Assembly (NCBI RefSeq): GCF_016805985.1
Contig: NZ_CP017661.1
Location: 1 to 64,000 of the forward strand
Length of the DNA: 64,000 nt
DNA from: Microbacterium sp. JZ31
GTDB taxonomy: Bacteria > Actinomycetota > Actinomycetes > Actinomycetales > Microbacteriaceae
Reading direction: 5' to 3'
The notes below the pieces were generated by a model that was not told where the DNA came from, did not search any database, and was given only the letters and a program-made list of their open reading frames with translations. The position numbers were made by a program, and so were the translations under genes. Of the stretch, positions 1 to 9,071 are shown piece after piece (position 1 is the first letter of the stretch; each line of letters starts with the position of its first letter).

Positions 1-8
1 GCAACCAC

Positions 9-1022
9 ATGAGCGACGCCTCGCACCCCGTCACGCTGTTCACCGGGCAGTGGGCCGACCTGCCGTTCGAGGAGGTCGCGCGCCTGGCGGCCGAGTGGGG
101 CTACGACGGGCTGGAGATCGCGGCGTCCGGCGACCATCTGGACCTGCAGCGGGCGGACGAGGACGACGCGTACGTGCGCTCGCGCCTGGAGATCCTCGAC
201 CGTCACGGCCTGAAGGCCTGGGCGATCTCGAACCACCTGGCGGGCCAGGCGGTGTGCGACGACCCGATCGACTTCCGGCACCAGGCGATCGTGCGTCCGT
301 ACGTGTGGGGCGACGGCGACCCGGAGGGGGTGCGGCAGCGCGCGGCGGAGGACATGAAGCGCGCGGCGCGCGTCGCGCGCAAGCTCGGGATCGACACGGT
401 CGTGGGCTTCACGGGTTCGAGCATCTGGCAGTACGTCGCGATGTTCCCGCCCGTGCCGACCGAACGCATCGACGCCGGCTACGAGGACTTCGCGAACCGC
501 TGGAACCCGATCCTCGACGTGTTCGACGGCGAGGGCGTGCGCTTCGCGCACGAGGTGCATCCGTCGGAGATCGCGTACGACTACTGGACGACCGTGCGCA
601 CGCTCGAGGCGATCGAGCACCGGGAGGCGTTCGGGCTGAACTGGGATCCGAGCCACATGTTCTGGCAGGGGATCGACCCGATCGGCTTCATCACCGACTT
701 CGCCGACCGGATCTACCACGTCGACTGCAAGGACACGCGCCTGCGGCCGGCGACGGGGAGGTCGGGGATCCTCGGCTCGCACCTGCCGTGGGGCGACCCG
801 CGTCGCGGCTGGGACTTCGTCTCGACCGGGCACGGCGACGTGCCGTGGGAGGACGCCTTCCGCGCACTCGGAGCGATCGGGTACTCCGGGCCGATCTCGA
901 TCGAGTGGGAGGACGCCGGCATGGACCGGCTGCACGGCGCGGCCGAGGCGGTCGGGCGCATCCGATCGCTCCTCTGGAAGCGCCCCGAGGCCTCCTTCGA
1001 CGCGGCCTTCTCGAACCAGTAG
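9..1022 (+). CDS. Sugar phosphate isomerase/epimerase (xylose isomerase-like TIM barrel)
   Basis: This 337-residue protein has the layout of the AP-endonuclease-2/xylose-isomerase-like TIM-barrel family. An early strand reads YDGLEIAASGDHLDL, the middle has FAHEVHPSEIAYDYW, then come FGLNWDPSHMFWQG and IYHVDCKDT, and a final SIEWEDAGMD. The Glu, Asp, His and Glu residues of these segments fit the usual metal-binding set of the family. Members isomerise or epimerise sugars, often inositol-type or rare-sugar derivatives, in the cytoplasm. The gene starts 9 bases into the window, so its ribosome site and operon partners (often a Gfo/Idh dehydrogenase) lie outside. The substrate cannot be inferred from what is visible. 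Confidence 0.85.
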   Translation: MSDASHPVTLFTGQWADLPFEEVARLAAEWGYDGLEIAASGDHLDLQRADEDDAYVRSRLEILDRHGLKAWAISNHLAGQAVCDDPIDFRHQAIVRPYVWGDGDPEGVRQRAAEDMKRAARVARKLGIDTVVGFTGSSIWQYVAMFPPVPTERIDAGYEDFANRWNPILDVFDGEGVRFAHEVHPSEIAYDYWTTVRTLEAIEHREAFGLNWDPSHMFWQGIDPIGFITDFADRIYHVDCKDTRLRPATGRSGILGSHLPWGDPRRGWDFVSTGHGDVPWEDAFRALGAIGYSGPISIEWEDAGMDRLHGAAEAVGRIRSLLWKRPEASFDAAFSNQ

Positions 1023-1061
1023 GCGGGGCAGCGGCGGGGCCGGCCGCGGCATGCCGGGTCG

Positions 1062-1700
1062 TCAGGCGCTGAGCCAGATCACGTCCGCCACGGCGGCCGG
1101 CAGGTCGACGGCGGCACCGGCGATCTCGACGCCCGTGCCGGTGACCCGCACCTCCTGGCCGACCGCGATGCCGGCCTGCTCGATCACGCGCAGCAGGCCC
1201 GGGTCGCGATCGCTCACGCGCAGGATGCGCCCCGCGTGCCCCACGGGAGCCTCGCCCAGCAGCACGAAGCTCTCGCGCGTGCCCACGAGCCCAGCGGCGT
1301 CGGGGATCGGATCGCCGTGCGGGTCGAAGCGCGGGCGCCCCAGCCGCTCGTCGATCTTCTCGAGCAGGCGGTCGCTGATCGCGTGCTCGAGCACCTCGGC
1401 CTCCTCGTGCACCTCGTCCCACGTGTAGCCGTGCTCCTCGACGAGCCAGGTCTCGATCAGGCGGTGTCGGCGCACCATCTCCAGCGCGCGTCGCTCACCC
1501 TCGGGTGTCAGCCGCACGGCGCGGTACGGCTCGTGCGCGACGAGGCCCTGTGCGCTGAGCTTCTTGACCATCTCGGTCACGCTCGACGGCGCGATACCGA
1601 GCTTGGCGGCGAGCACCGACGGCGTGATGGGCGCATCCTGCCACTCGGTGTGGGCGTACACCGTCTTCAGGTAGTCGTCGATCGCGGGCGAGTTCGGCAC
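1062..1700 (-). CDS. mntR: DtxR/MntR-family metal-dependent transcriptional regulator
   Basis: This 212-residue protein has an N-terminal winged helix (residues about 5-65, including LGIAPSSVTEMVKKLSAQG) and the metal-binding dimerisation domain (EHAISDRLLEKIDERLG followed by FDPHGDPIP, the segment normally seen as SPFGNPIP). A C-terminal FeoA/SH3-like domain covers about residues 140-212. Family members bind Mn2+ or Fe2+ and repress uptake genes. The gene starts at GTG only 31 bp downstream of mntH on the same strand, so the two probably form an mntH-mntR operon. A palindromic operator candidate lies upstream of mntH. That linkage favours manganese over iron as the co-repressor; this is inference. 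Confidence 0.88.
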   Translation of the reverse strand: MPNSPAIDDYLKTVYAHTEWQDAPITPSVLAAKLGIAPSSVTEMVKKLSAQGLVAHEPYRAVRLTPEGERRALEMVRRHRLIETWLVEEHGYTWDEVHEEAEVLEHAISDRLLEKIDERLGRPRFDPHGDPIPDAAGLVGTRESFVLLGEAPVGHAGRILRVSDRDPGLLRVIEQAGIAVGQEVRVTGTGVEIAGAAVDLPAAVADVIWLSA

Positions 1701-1731
1701 GGATCGATCGTATTCGGGCCGATCCGCCTGA

Positions 1732-3039
1732 TCACGCGCCCGTGGCGACCAGCCAGAGCAGGATCGAGTTGAGCGCGATCAGGAACGCCGCGGCCGCCGC
1801 CCCCGCGATCGTGGTCCAGACGCGGTTGCGGTGGTCGCCGAGCGTGCGGCGCTGCGCGGTCAGCCAGACGAGCGGCACGAGCGCGAACGGGATGCCGAAC
1901 GACAGCACGACCTGGCTGAGCACGAGCGCCAGGGTCGGATCGAAGCCCACCGCCAGGATGACGAGGGCCGGCAGCAGGGTGAACAGGCGCCGGGCGATCA
2001 GCGGGACGCGCACCCGCAGCAGGCCGTGCATGATCTCGGCGCCCGCATAGGCGCCGACGGACGTCGAGGCCAGGCCGCTCGCGAGCAGACCGACGGCGAA
2101 CAGCGTCGCGATCACGGCGCCGAGGCCCTGCGCGATCGCGGCGTGCGCGCCCTCCAGGCTGTCGGTGCCGGCCACGCCCGGCAGGTTCGCGGCGGCGAGC
2201 AGCAGGATCGCGAGGTTCACGGATCCGGCGACGAACAGGGCGATCGTGACGTCCCACTTCGTCGCGCGCAGGATCCGGGCGACGCTCACGCCGCCCTCGC
2301 GGGGAGAACCGCCGCCGACCGGGGCGACGGCGTCGGGCGCGAAGCGGTCCCGCGCAACGGCTGATCGGGGTGCGAAGCGGTCCCTGGCGAGCGCGGAGTG
2401 CGCGTAGATCGCGTGCGGCATCACGGTCGCGCCGAGGATCGATGCCGTGAGCAGGACGGATCCGGCGTCCTCGAAGCGCGGCACGAGACCGGACAGCACG
2501 GATCCGCCGTCGGGCGGAGCGACGAACACGCCGACTGCGAAGCCGACGGCGATGATCACGAGCAGCCCGATGATGACGAACTCGAACGTCTTCGCGCCGC
2601 GCGTGGACTGCAGCACGAGCAGCGCGAGGGAGACGGCGCCCGTGATGAGGCCGCCCCACACCAGCGGCACGCCGAACAGCAGGTTCAGCGCGACGGCGCC
2701 GCCCAGCACCTCGGCGACATCCGTCGCCATCGCGACGAGCTCCGCCTGCAGCCAGTAGGCGCGTCGGCCCCAGCGGTTGCGGATGCGCCGGCCGAGCACC
2801 TCGGGCAGGCTCTGGCCCGTCACGACGCCGAGCTTGGCGGACAGGTACTGGATGAGCCACGCCATGGTGTTGCCCAGCACGACCACCCAGACGAGCAGGT
2901 ATCCGTAGCGCGCGCCCGCGGTCATGTTCGCGGCGACGTTGCCCGGATCGAGGTATGCGACGCCTGCGACGAGCGCGGGCCCGAGCAGCCACGCCATCCG
3001 AGGAGGGCGGATCGCTGTGCGGGGCTGCGTCATCGTCAT
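1732..3039 (-). CDS. mntH: Nramp-family divalent metal (Mn2+) transporter MntH
   Basis: This 435-residue, roughly 11-helix membrane protein carries the Nramp signatures: DPGN at residues 31-34 and MPH at 207-209, which bind the transported Mn2+/Fe2+ ion in proton-coupled uptake. I chose the ATG at 3039 (MTMTQPRTAI) because the Nramp core begins immediately after it and the open frame upstream has no transporter character. Between helices, residues 217-235 carry a near-exact repeat of ARDRFAP followed by a Gly/Pro-rich stretch, an enlarged loop compared with typical MntH. The gene is followed by an MntR-type regulator and preceded by a palindromic operator candidate. Confidence 0.93.
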   Translation of the reverse strand: MTMTQPRTAIRPPRMAWLLGPALVAGVAYLDPGNVAANMTAGARYGYLLVWVVVLGNTMAWLIQYLSAKLGVVTGQSLPEVLGRRIRNRWGRRAYWLQAELVAMATDVAEVLGGAVALNLLFGVPLVWGGLITGAVSLALLVLQSTRGAKTFEFVIIGLLVIIAVGFAVGVFVAPPDGGSVLSGLVPRFEDAGSVLLTASILGATVMPHAIYAHSALARDRFAPRSAVARDRFAPDAVAPVGGGSPREGGVSVARILRATKWDVTIALFVAGSVNLAILLLAAANLPGVAGTDSLEGAHAAIAQGLGAVIATLFAVGLLASGLASTSVGAYAGAEIMHGLLRVRVPLIARRLFTLLPALVILAVGFDPTLALVLSQVVLSFGIPFALVPLVWLTAQRRTLGDHRNRVWTTIAGAAAAAFLIALNSILLWLVATGA

Positions 3040-3058
3040 GTGCCCAGTGTGGCAGATT

Positions 3059-3083
3059 TTTAGGTATACCGAAAAGTATTCGG
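3059..3083. promoter_or_regulatory. Candidate MntR/DtxR-type operator upstream of mntH
   Basis: TTTAGGTATACCGAAA (3059-3074) is a 16-bp inverted repeat with one mismatched pair (TTTxGGTATACCxAAA). It is followed directly by a second, weaker dyad, CCGAAAAGTATTCGG (3069-3083). The site sits 20-44 bp upstream of the mntH start and in the 5' region of the divergent trmH-like gene. The AT-rich core contrasts with its surroundings. The layout resembles DtxR-family boxes, and an MntR-type gene follows mntH, so autoregulated manganese control is the likely role. Confidence 0.6.
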
Positions 3084-3111
3084 TCGATAACCTCGGGAGG
3101 TGACGGAACCC

Positions 3112-3720
3112 ATGGATCAGGTGCGCGGACACGGGGTCGGCCCGTGGCAGGGGGAGTGGCCGAAGGAGCCCCTGTACGACCCCGAGCTGCTGGAGCACGG
3201 CGACACGCGCAACGTGATCGACCGTTACCGGTACTGGCGCATGGAGGCGATCGTCGCCGACCTCGACGAGCGGCGGCATCCGTTCCACGTCGCGATCGAG
3301 AACTGGCAGCACGACATGAACATCGGCTCGATCGTGCGCAGCGCCAACGCGTTCCTCGCCGACACCGTGCACATCATCGGTCGGCGGCGCTGGAACCGCC
3401 GCGGCGCGATGGTCACCGACCGCTACCAGCACGTCGTGCACCACGAGGACGTCGCGTCGTTCGCCGCGTGGGCGCGCGCGGAGGGCATCCCGATCCTCGC
3501 GGTCGACAACGTCGGCGAGGCCGTGCCGGTCGACCGTGCGGAGCTCCCCGAGCGCTGCGTGCTGCTGTTCGGTCAGGAGGGCCCGGGTCTGTCCGACGAG
3601 GCGCTCGCCGCGGCGTCCGGCCACATCGAGATCACCCAGTACGGCTCGACCCGCTCGATCAACGCCTCGGCCGCCGCGGCCGTCGTGATGTACGAGTGGT
3701 GCCGACGGCACGCGGGCTGA
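3112..3720 (+). CDS. TrmH/SpoU-family RNA 2'-O-methyltransferase
   Basis: This 202-residue SPOUT methyltransferase shows the three knotted-fold motifs: NIGSIVRSANAF (motif 1), LLFGQEGPGLSDE (motif 2) and ITQYGSTRSINASAAAAVVMYEW in part (motif 3). Proteins of this group methylate the 2'-OH of a ribose in tRNA or rRNA using S-adenosylmethionine. The ATG at 3112 is preferred because GGGAGG lies 11 bases upstream. An in-frame GTG at 3100 would overlap the Shine-Dalgarno itself. The stop codon abuts the stop of the convergent M23 peptidase gene with no spacer. The exact RNA target cannot be read from the sequence. Confidence 0.9.
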   Translation: MDQVRGHGVGPWQGEWPKEPLYDPELLEHGDTRNVIDRYRYWRMEAIVADLDERRHPFHVAIENWQHDMNIGSIVRSANAFLADTVHIIGRRRWNRRGAMVTDRYQHVVHHEDVASFAAWARAEGIPILAVDNVGEAVPVDRAELPERCVLLFGQEGPGLSDEALAAASGHIEITQYGSTRSINASAAAAVVMYEWCRRHAG

Positions 3721-5043
3721 TCAGCCGGCCGGCGGATCCACCACCGTGCCGACCAGGCTCTTCTCGCCGGTGGGGCTCGGCGAAGGCGTGGGGCTCGGCG
3801 TCTGCGTCGCGGGCGGAGCCGCGGGCTTCGAGGTCGTCGACGGCGTCGGGGTGGGCGTCGGTTTCGGCGTCCCGGTCGGCGTCGGTGTCGGCTTCGGGGT
3901 CGGCGTGCCGGTCGGCTTCGGGGTCGATGTGCCGGTCGGCGTCGGCTTGGGCGTCGGCGTGGCCGTGGGCTTCGCGGTCGGCGTCGGCTTGGGCGTCGGC
4001 TTCACGCTCGGCTTCGCGGTGGGCTTCGGCTTGGGCTTCGCGTCCGGCGTCCCCGCGGGCTGGGGCTCCGGCCGCACGGCGGCGGGCTGCGGCTGCGCCG
4101 GTGCGGCGGGTTCGGGCTCCCAGGCCTTGATGACCGGGCGCTTCGACGCCCCGTCGAGGAAGTTCAGCGGGTCGACGGCGACACCGCCGATGCGCACCTC
4201 GAGATGCAGGTGGGGGCCGAAGCTGCGGCCCGTGTTCCCGACGAGGCCGATCGGGTCGCCCGCCTCCACCCAGTCGCCCGCCTCCACCACCCGGCTGCCG
4301 TGTGTGAGGTGACCGTAGAGCGTGATCATGCCGTCGATGTGCAGGATCATCACCGCGACGCCGTAGCCGAAATAGCTCTCGCTCGACAGGATGACGACGC
4401 CGGGGGCGGCCGCGCCGATGGGGGTGCCCGCCGCAGCGGCGATGTCGAGACCCATGTGCCGGCCGTTCCGCGCGCCGAAGCGGTCGGTCATCGTCCCGCC
4501 GGCGAGCGGCCAGCTCAGCGTCCCGATCGAGGCGAGGTCGAAGTCGGGGTCCTCCACGAAGCCCGCCAGGTCGACGGGGATGCCGGCTTCGATCGCGGCG
4601 TTCACGAGTGCGAGGCGCGCGTCGCGCCGGATCTCGTCGAGCTCGTCCGGAGTCGTCGCGGCGTAGGAGCTCGCCTCGAGCGGCGGAAGCCCGGCCAGCT
4701 TCTCCGCGAGCGCGGTGGCGCCGTCCGGCAGGCCCTCGCCCTCGAAGCGCGGCAGCTCCGCCTCCGGGGCGCCGAATCCGCTGTGCTCACGTCCGTCCTC
4801 CGGGGCCTCGCCCTGGGTCGTGACATTCAGCGCCGGCTCCGCGACGATCGACACGGTCGCCGCCACCGGCTGCTCCTGCACCGCCGGGACGGCCGCGCCG
4901 GTGGCCGCGACCGCGACCCCCAGGAGCGTGAGAACCGCCACCATCCGGCCCGCTCGCACGGCGAGCACGTGACGCGGACGCGGCGTCACAGGATGCTGTA
5001 CAGGTCTCGCGATCGGTGCATGCATGACTCTCCCGCGACCCAT
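3721..5043 (-). CDS. Secreted M23-family peptidoglycan endopeptidase with Pro/Thr/Lys-rich tail
   Basis: This roughly 440-residue protein has an N-terminal hydrophobic segment ([19 protein letters not shown]) acting as a signal or anchor. A central LytM/M23 domain follows, with zinc motifs HMGLD (His196, Asp200) and, downstream, GPHLHLEV (HxH), plus [10 protein letters not shown] before it. Such enzymes cleave peptide cross-links in the cell wall. After the catalytic domain come about 130 residues rich in Pro, Thr and Lys built from short PKPTPT-type repeats. This tail is probably a wall-spanning or wall-binding stalk. Start choice: ATG 5043 has GAGAGG six bases upstream; ATG 5025 is a possible alternative. 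The gene converges head-on with the TrmH-like gene. Confidence 0.88.
   Translation of the reverse strand: MGRGRVMHAPIARPVQHPVTPRPRHVLAVRAGRMVAVLTLLGVAVAATGAAVPAVQEQPVAATVSIVAEPALNVTTQGEAPEDGREHSGFGAPEAELPRFEGEGLPDGATALAEKLAGLPPLEASSYAATTPDELDEIRRDARLALVNAAIEAGIPVDLAGFVEDPDFDLASIGTLSWPLAGGTMTDRFGARNGRHMGLDIAAAAGTPIGAAAPGVVILSSESYFGYGVAVMILHIDGMITLYGHLTHGSRVVEAGDWVEAGDPIGLVGNTGRSFGPHLHLEVRIGGVAVDPLNFLDGASKRPVIKAWEPEPAAPAQPQPAAVRPEPQPAGTPDAKPKPKPTAKPSVKPTPKPTPTAKPTATPTPKPTPTGTSTPKPTGTPTPKPTPTPTGTPKPTPTPTPSTTSKPAAPPATQTPSPTPSPSPTGEKSLVGTVVDPPAG
3766..4062 (-). repeat. Degenerate tandem repeat coding Pro/Thr/Lys tail
   Basis: Inside the M23 peptidase gene the plus-strand DNA runs as imperfect units of gtcggcgtcggcttg type, encoding [13 protein letters not shown] repeats. 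Unit length varies from 6 to about 12 bases per half-unit, so the region is prone to slippage and length variation. It has no separate gene of its own. Confidence 0.75.
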
Positions 5044-5154
5044 CGTGCGCCTCTCGCGTGGGCGAGGGAACCCCCGCCGCGGATTTTCCCGCTGACCGGG
5101 GTACCGCTCCCCATGCGCGCGGCGTAGCCTGGCGCCCGACGAGGAGGTCGACCC

Positions 5155-5628
5155 ATGATCAGCGCACCGCTCATCCGCCCGTTCCTGTGGTTCGACGGCA
5201 ACGCCCGCGAGGCAATGGACTACTACTGCGAGGTGTTCCCCGACAGCCGGATCGATCGGGTCGACGAATACCCGGACGAGAGCCTCGACGAGCACTTCCG
5301 CGGCATGGCCGGAAAGGTCATCAACGGCGAGTTCACGCTCGCCGGCGTCCGCTTCGGCTGCCTGGACGGCGGGCCGGCCTTCCGGTTCAACGAGGCCATC
5401 TCGTTCGCGATCGAGTGCGCGGACCAGGAGGAGCTCGACTACTACTGGGACCGCCTCTCGCACGTGCCCGAGGCGGAGCAGTGCGGCTGGTGCAAGGATC
5501 GCTTCGGCGTCAGCTGGCAGATCGTGCCCGCCAAGATGCACGCGCTCCTCAACACGCCCGCACAGGTGCAGGCGATGATGGCGATGAAGAAGATCGACAT
5601 CGCCGAGCTCGAGGCGCTGACGTTCTGA
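5155..5628 (+). CDS. VOC/PhnB-like glyoxalase-fold protein
   Basis: This 157-residue protein begins [22 protein letters not shown] and contains [23 protein letters not shown]. These are the hallmarks of the PhnB-like (formerly 3-demethylubiquinone methyltransferase-like) branch of the vicinal-oxygen-chelate superfamily. It has the full expected length of one paired betaalphabetabetabeta unit. GAGGAGG lies just upstream of the ATG. The catalytic activity of most members is unknown, and the neighbours (a peptidase divergently, an aldo/keto reductase convergently) give no metabolic clue. Confidence 0.85.
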   Translation: MISAPLIRPFLWFDGNAREAMDYYCEVFPDSRIDRVDEYPDESLDEHFRGMAGKVINGEFTLAGVRFGCLDGGPAFRFNEAISFAIECADQEELDYYWDRLSHVPEAEQCGWCKDRFGVSWQIVPAKMHALLNTPAQVQAMMAMKKIDIAELEALTF

Positions 5629-5665
5629 TCGCTCCTGTCCTCCGACGCGAGCGAGGCCGCCGGGA

Positions 5666-6685
5666 CTACTCGCGCCCGGCGGACACCCACTGGGGATCGA
5701 ACGAGCGGCCGCCGACCACACGCGATGCCAGCTCGTCCAGGCGTGCGACGTGCGCGGTGGCCAGCGCGACGTCGATCGCGGCGAGGTTCTCGTCGACCCG
5801 CTCGGGGAACCGCGTGCCGGGGATCGGCGCCACGGGCACGCCCAGGGCGCGGCCCTTCTCGTAGAGCCACGCGAGGGAGAGCTGAGCGGGGGTGACGCCC
5901 GCCTCCGCGGCGACCGCGATGACCTCGTCGAGCACGGGCTGGTTCGCCGCGAGCGCGTCGGGAGCGAAGCGCGGGAACTTGGGGCGCCCGTCGGCCTCGG
6001 TCAGCGTGGCGGCGTCGAACACCCCCGTGAGCCACTGGCGGCTGAGCGGCGAGTACGGCACGAAGCCGATGCCGAGATCCCTCACCGCCGGCAGGACGTG
6101 CGCCTCGACATCGCGGCTGACGATGCTCCACTCGGTCTGGACGGCGGCGATCGGATGCACGGAAGCGGCGCGCCGGATCTCCTCTCCGGTGGCCTCCGAC
6201 AGGCCGATGTGCCGGATCTTGCCCTCCTGCACGAGCTCGGCGAGCGCGCCGACGGTGTCCTCGATCGGCACGTTCGGGTCGACGCGGTGCTGGTAGTAGA
6301 GGTCGAGGTGATCCGTGCCGAGGCGCCCGAGGCTCAGCTCGATCTGCTCGCGCACGTACGCGCGATCCCCGCGGATGCCGCGCTTGCCGATCCCGCCGCC
6401 CGCGACGATCCCGAACTTGCTCGCGAGCTGCACCTCGTCGCGGCGGGTGCGGATCAGCCGCGAGATGATGCGCTCGCTGCGGCCCGCGCCATAGATGTTG
6501 GCGGTGTCGACGAACGTCGCGCCACTGTCGACCGCGTGGGTCAGCGTGCGCAGCGCGTCGTCTTCCGAGACCGGGCCGTAGACGTCGCTGAGCGACATGG
6601 CGCCGTAGCCCTGGCGCGAGACCCGCAGGCCGTCGCCGAGTTCGATCAGGTCGGTGGACGAGCGCGTATCGGTCACGTCAGCCAC
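5666..6685 (-). CDS. Aldo/keto reductase
   Basis: This 339-residue NADPH-dependent oxidoreductase has the (beta/alpha)8 AKR fold. The catalytic tetrad is visible as Asp and Tyr in [11 protein letters not shown], Lys in LASKFG, and His in LYYQHRVD. The C-terminal [17 protein letters not shown] segment is the cofactor-binding part. It starts at GTG one base after the MATE transporter stop, so the two are translationally coupled. The substrate is unknown. Aldehyde or ketone detoxification alongside the exporter is a possibility. Confidence 0.9.
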   Translation of the reverse strand: MADVTDTRSSTDLIELGDGLRVSRQGYGAMSLSDVYGPVSEDDALRTLTHAVDSGATFVDTANIYGAGRSERIISRLIRTRRDEVQLASKFGIVAGGGIGKRGIRGDRAYVREQIELSLGRLGTDHLDLYYQHRVDPNVPIEDTVGALAELVQEGKIRHIGLSEATGEEIRRAASVHPIAAVQTEWSIVSRDVEAHVLPAVRDLGIGFVPYSPLSRQWLTGVFDAATLTEADGRPKFPRFAPDALAANQPVLDEVIAVAAEAGVTPAQLSLAWLYEKGRALGVPVAPIPGTRFPERVDENLAAIDVALATAHVARLDELASRVVGGRSFDPQWVSAGRE

Positions 6686-6686
6686 G

Positions 6687-8030
6687 TTACGCCGCGGTCG
6701 ATGCGATCCGGTCGCCGACCGTCATCCAGCGACTTCCGCGCACCCGCGCCCCGAGGCCGATGGCGCGTGTCGTCATCAGCACGCCGAAGAACGCGACCGT
6801 GACCCCCGCGAGCCCCGCCGCGCCGGCCGGGCCGGACTGCGTCACGAGCCACAGCGCGGGCAGGAACGGCACCAGGTTCACCACGCCCACGATCGCGAGG
6901 TAGCGCGCGTCACCGGCTCCCATCAGCACGCCGTCGAGCACGTAGACGACGCCCGCGAGCGGCTGTGCGATCGCCATCAGGATCAGCGCGGGCTGGATCA
7001 GCGCGGCGAGCTGCGGATCGCCCGTGAAGGCGAGTCCGATCACGCCCGACAGCGCCGCGATCACGACGCCGAGCGCGAGTCCGAACCACGCGCCCCACGC
7101 CAGGGTGCGACGCAGCACGTGGCGCACGGCATCCGGGTCTCCCGCACCGAGGTGCTTGCCGATCAGCGCCTGCGCCGCGATCGCGAGCGCGTCGAGCGCG
7201 AAGGCGGCGGTCGAGGAGATGGTGAACACCACCTGCCAGCCGGCGAGCTCGCGGGTGCCGAGCCCGGTGGCGGCCGCCACCGTCAGCAGCAGCGCGAGGC
7301 GCAGGCTCACGGTGCGCACGAACAGCCATCCGCCCGCCCGCGCGGAGCCGCGGATCCCGTCGCGGTGCGGGCGCAGCCGGGCGCCGTGTCTGCGCGCCAC
7401 GCGTCCGACGACCACCGCGTACGCCACCACCATGCCCCACTGGGCGACGACGGTGCCGGCCGCCGAACCCGCGATGCCCCATCCGAAGCCGTAGATGAAC
7501 AGGACGTTGAGCACGGCGTTCGCCGCGAAGCCGATGCCCGCGATCCACAGCGGCGTGACCGTGTCCTGCAGGCCGCGCAGCAGGCCGGTCGCGGCGAACA
7601 CGATCAGCATGGCGGGCAGGCCCCACATCGAGATGCCGAGGTAGGTGACCGCCTGCGCCGCCACATCGGGGCTCGAGCCGAAGGCCGCGACGAGCGCCGG
7701 CGTCGCGACGTACCCCGCGACCGCGAGCACGGCGCCGATCCCGAGCGCGAGCCACATGCCGTCGATGCCCACCGAGACGGCCCCGCGGGTGTCACCGGCG
7801 CCGAACCGCCGCGCGACGGCCGGCGTGGTGGCGTACGCGAGGAACACCATCAGGCCGACGACGGTCTGCAGCACGGACGACGCGATGCCCAGCCCGGCAA
7901 GCGGCGCGATGCCCAGATGGCCGACGAGCGCGGCGTCGACGAGCAGGAACAGCGGCTCGACCACGAGCGAGCCGAGCGCGGGCACCGCGAGCCGCAGGAT
8001 GTCGCGATTCAGGGCGGCGGGGCGGGTCAC
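6687..8030 (-). CDS. MATE-family multidrug efflux transporter (DinF-like)
   Basis: This 447-residue protein has about 12 transmembrane helices in two related halves. It begins RDILRLAVPALGSLVVEPLFLLVDAA in the style of the DinF branch of the MATE family, which exports cations and drugs against Na+ or H+. VDAALVGHLG and ATGLLRGLQDT are family-typical. The start is a GTG with AAAGG directly abutting it, so initiation may rely on coupling. The deoxy-uronate kinase gene ends 69 bp upstream on the same strand and the aldo/keto reductase follows by one base. It could therefore be the tail of the kduD operon or a separate pair. Confidence 0.9.
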   Translation of the reverse strand: MTRPAALNRDILRLAVPALGSLVVEPLFLLVDAALVGHLGIAPLAGLGIASSVLQTVVGLMVFLAYATTPAVARRFGAGDTRGAVSVGIDGMWLALGIGAVLAVAGYVATPALVAAFGSSPDVAAQAVTYLGISMWGLPAMLIVFAATGLLRGLQDTVTPLWIAGIGFAANAVLNVLFIYGFGWGIAGSAAGTVVAQWGMVVAYAVVVGRVARRHGARLRPHRDGIRGSARAGGWLFVRTVSLRLALLLTVAAATGLGTRELAGWQVVFTISSTAAFALDALAIAAQALIGKHLGAGDPDAVRHVLRRTLAWGAWFGLALGVVIAALSGVIGLAFTGDPQLAALIQPALILMAIAQPLAGVVYVLDGVLMGAGDARYLAIVGVVNLVPFLPALWLVTQSGPAGAAGLAGVTVAFFGVLMTTRAIGLGARVRGSRWMTVGDRIASTAA

Positions 8031-8099
8031 CTTTCGAGGCTAGTGCGGCCCGGTGACACGGCGTCGCCGGCCGGGGGTCGGGATCCGTCGGGGCGGGGG

Positions 8100-9071
8100 T
8101 CAGCGACTCACCGGGTCGGCGCCGCCTGCGTGCAGCCAGGCGAGGTCCGCCGGCGTCGGCGCCGCCTCCCAGTCGCCCTCCGCCGTGCAGGCGAGCGCGC
8201 CGCACGCGACGGCCGTGTCGAGCCGCGCCCCCGCGTCCGATCCGCGGGTCAGCTCGAACAGCCAGCCCGCGACGAACGCGTCGCCCGCGCCGACCGTGTC
8301 GACGACGCTCACGCGCACCGCGTCGCGGCGCGCGCGCTCGCCGGAGGCGGCGGCGTATGTGGCGCCCCGCTCGCCGAGCTTCACGATCGCGTGGGCGGCG
8401 CCGAGTTCCACCAGGGCGTCGAGCTGACGCTCCGGATCGGTCTCGCCGGTCACGAGATGCGCCTCGTCGTCGCCCGCGAACACCACGTCGGCCCGCGCGG
8501 CGAGCCCCCGATACGCCTCGGCCGCGTCCGCCTGCTCGCTCCAGAGCGAGGCGCGGTGGTTCACGTCGAACGACACCAGCACGCCCGCGGTCTTCGCGTG
8601 GTCGATCGCGGCGTGCGCGGCGGCGAGCGGCCCGGCTCCGAGACCCGCCGAGATGCCCGTGACGTGCAGCACGCGGGCCGCGGCGATCACGTCCGTCGGC
8701 ACATCCTCGGCGGTCAGGCGGCTGCCCGCCTGCCCGTGGCGGTAGTAGGTGATCCGGCTCGTGCCGGGATGGGGGCGCTCCTTCAGCATCAGCGCGGTCG
8801 CCGCTCCCCGGTCGACGACGGGATGGGTCTCGACAGACTCGGCGCGCAGCTCGCGCACGATCAGCTCGCCGACCGCATCGGCGCCGACCCGGCCGATCCA
8901 GCCGGCCGCGCCGCCGAGCCGCGCCACCCCGATCGCGACGTTGCTCTCCGCGCCGCCGAAGCCCATGCGCATGTCGCGGACGTGCTGCAGCCGGCCCGCG
9001 CGTCCGGCCACGAGCAGGCCGAGGCTCTCACCCAGAGCCAGCACGTCCAGGCGGCGGGCCGGCCCGGTCAC
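8100..9071 (-). CDS. kdgK: 2-dehydro-3-deoxygluconate kinase (PfkB family)
   Basis: This 323-residue ribokinase/PfkB-fold kinase has GGAESNVAIGVARLGG near the N-terminus, FDVNHRASLW in the middle and the C-terminal signature VDTVGAGDAFVAGW, whose Asp is the catalytic base. KdgK phosphorylates 2-keto-3-deoxygluconate to KDPG with ATP. The GTG start at 9071 overlaps the TGA of the aldolase gene (GTGA), giving direct translational coupling. Its position after kduD and the aldolase supports the specific assignment over a generic sugar kinase. Confidence 0.9.
   Translation of the reverse strand: MTGPARRLDVLALGESLGLLVAGRAGRLQHVRDMRMGFGGAESNVAIGVARLGGAAGWIGRVGADAVGELIVRELRAESVETHPVVDRGAATALMLKERPHPGTSRITYYRHGQAGSRLTAEDVPTDVIAAARVLHVTGISAGLGAGPLAAAHAAIDHAKTAGVLVSFDVNHRASLWSEQADAAEAYRGLAARADVVFAGDDEAHLVTGETDPERQLDALVELGAAHAIVKLGERGATYAAASGERARRDAVRVSVVDTVGAGDAFVAGWLFELTRGSDAGARLDTAVACGALACTAEGDWEAAPTPADLAWLHAGGADPVSR

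Noticed and set aside
3721..3740. GCCGGCCGGC palindrome at the convergent trmH-like/M23 stops.
   Set aside because: It lies within the coding end of the M23 gene and the stem is too short to call a terminator.
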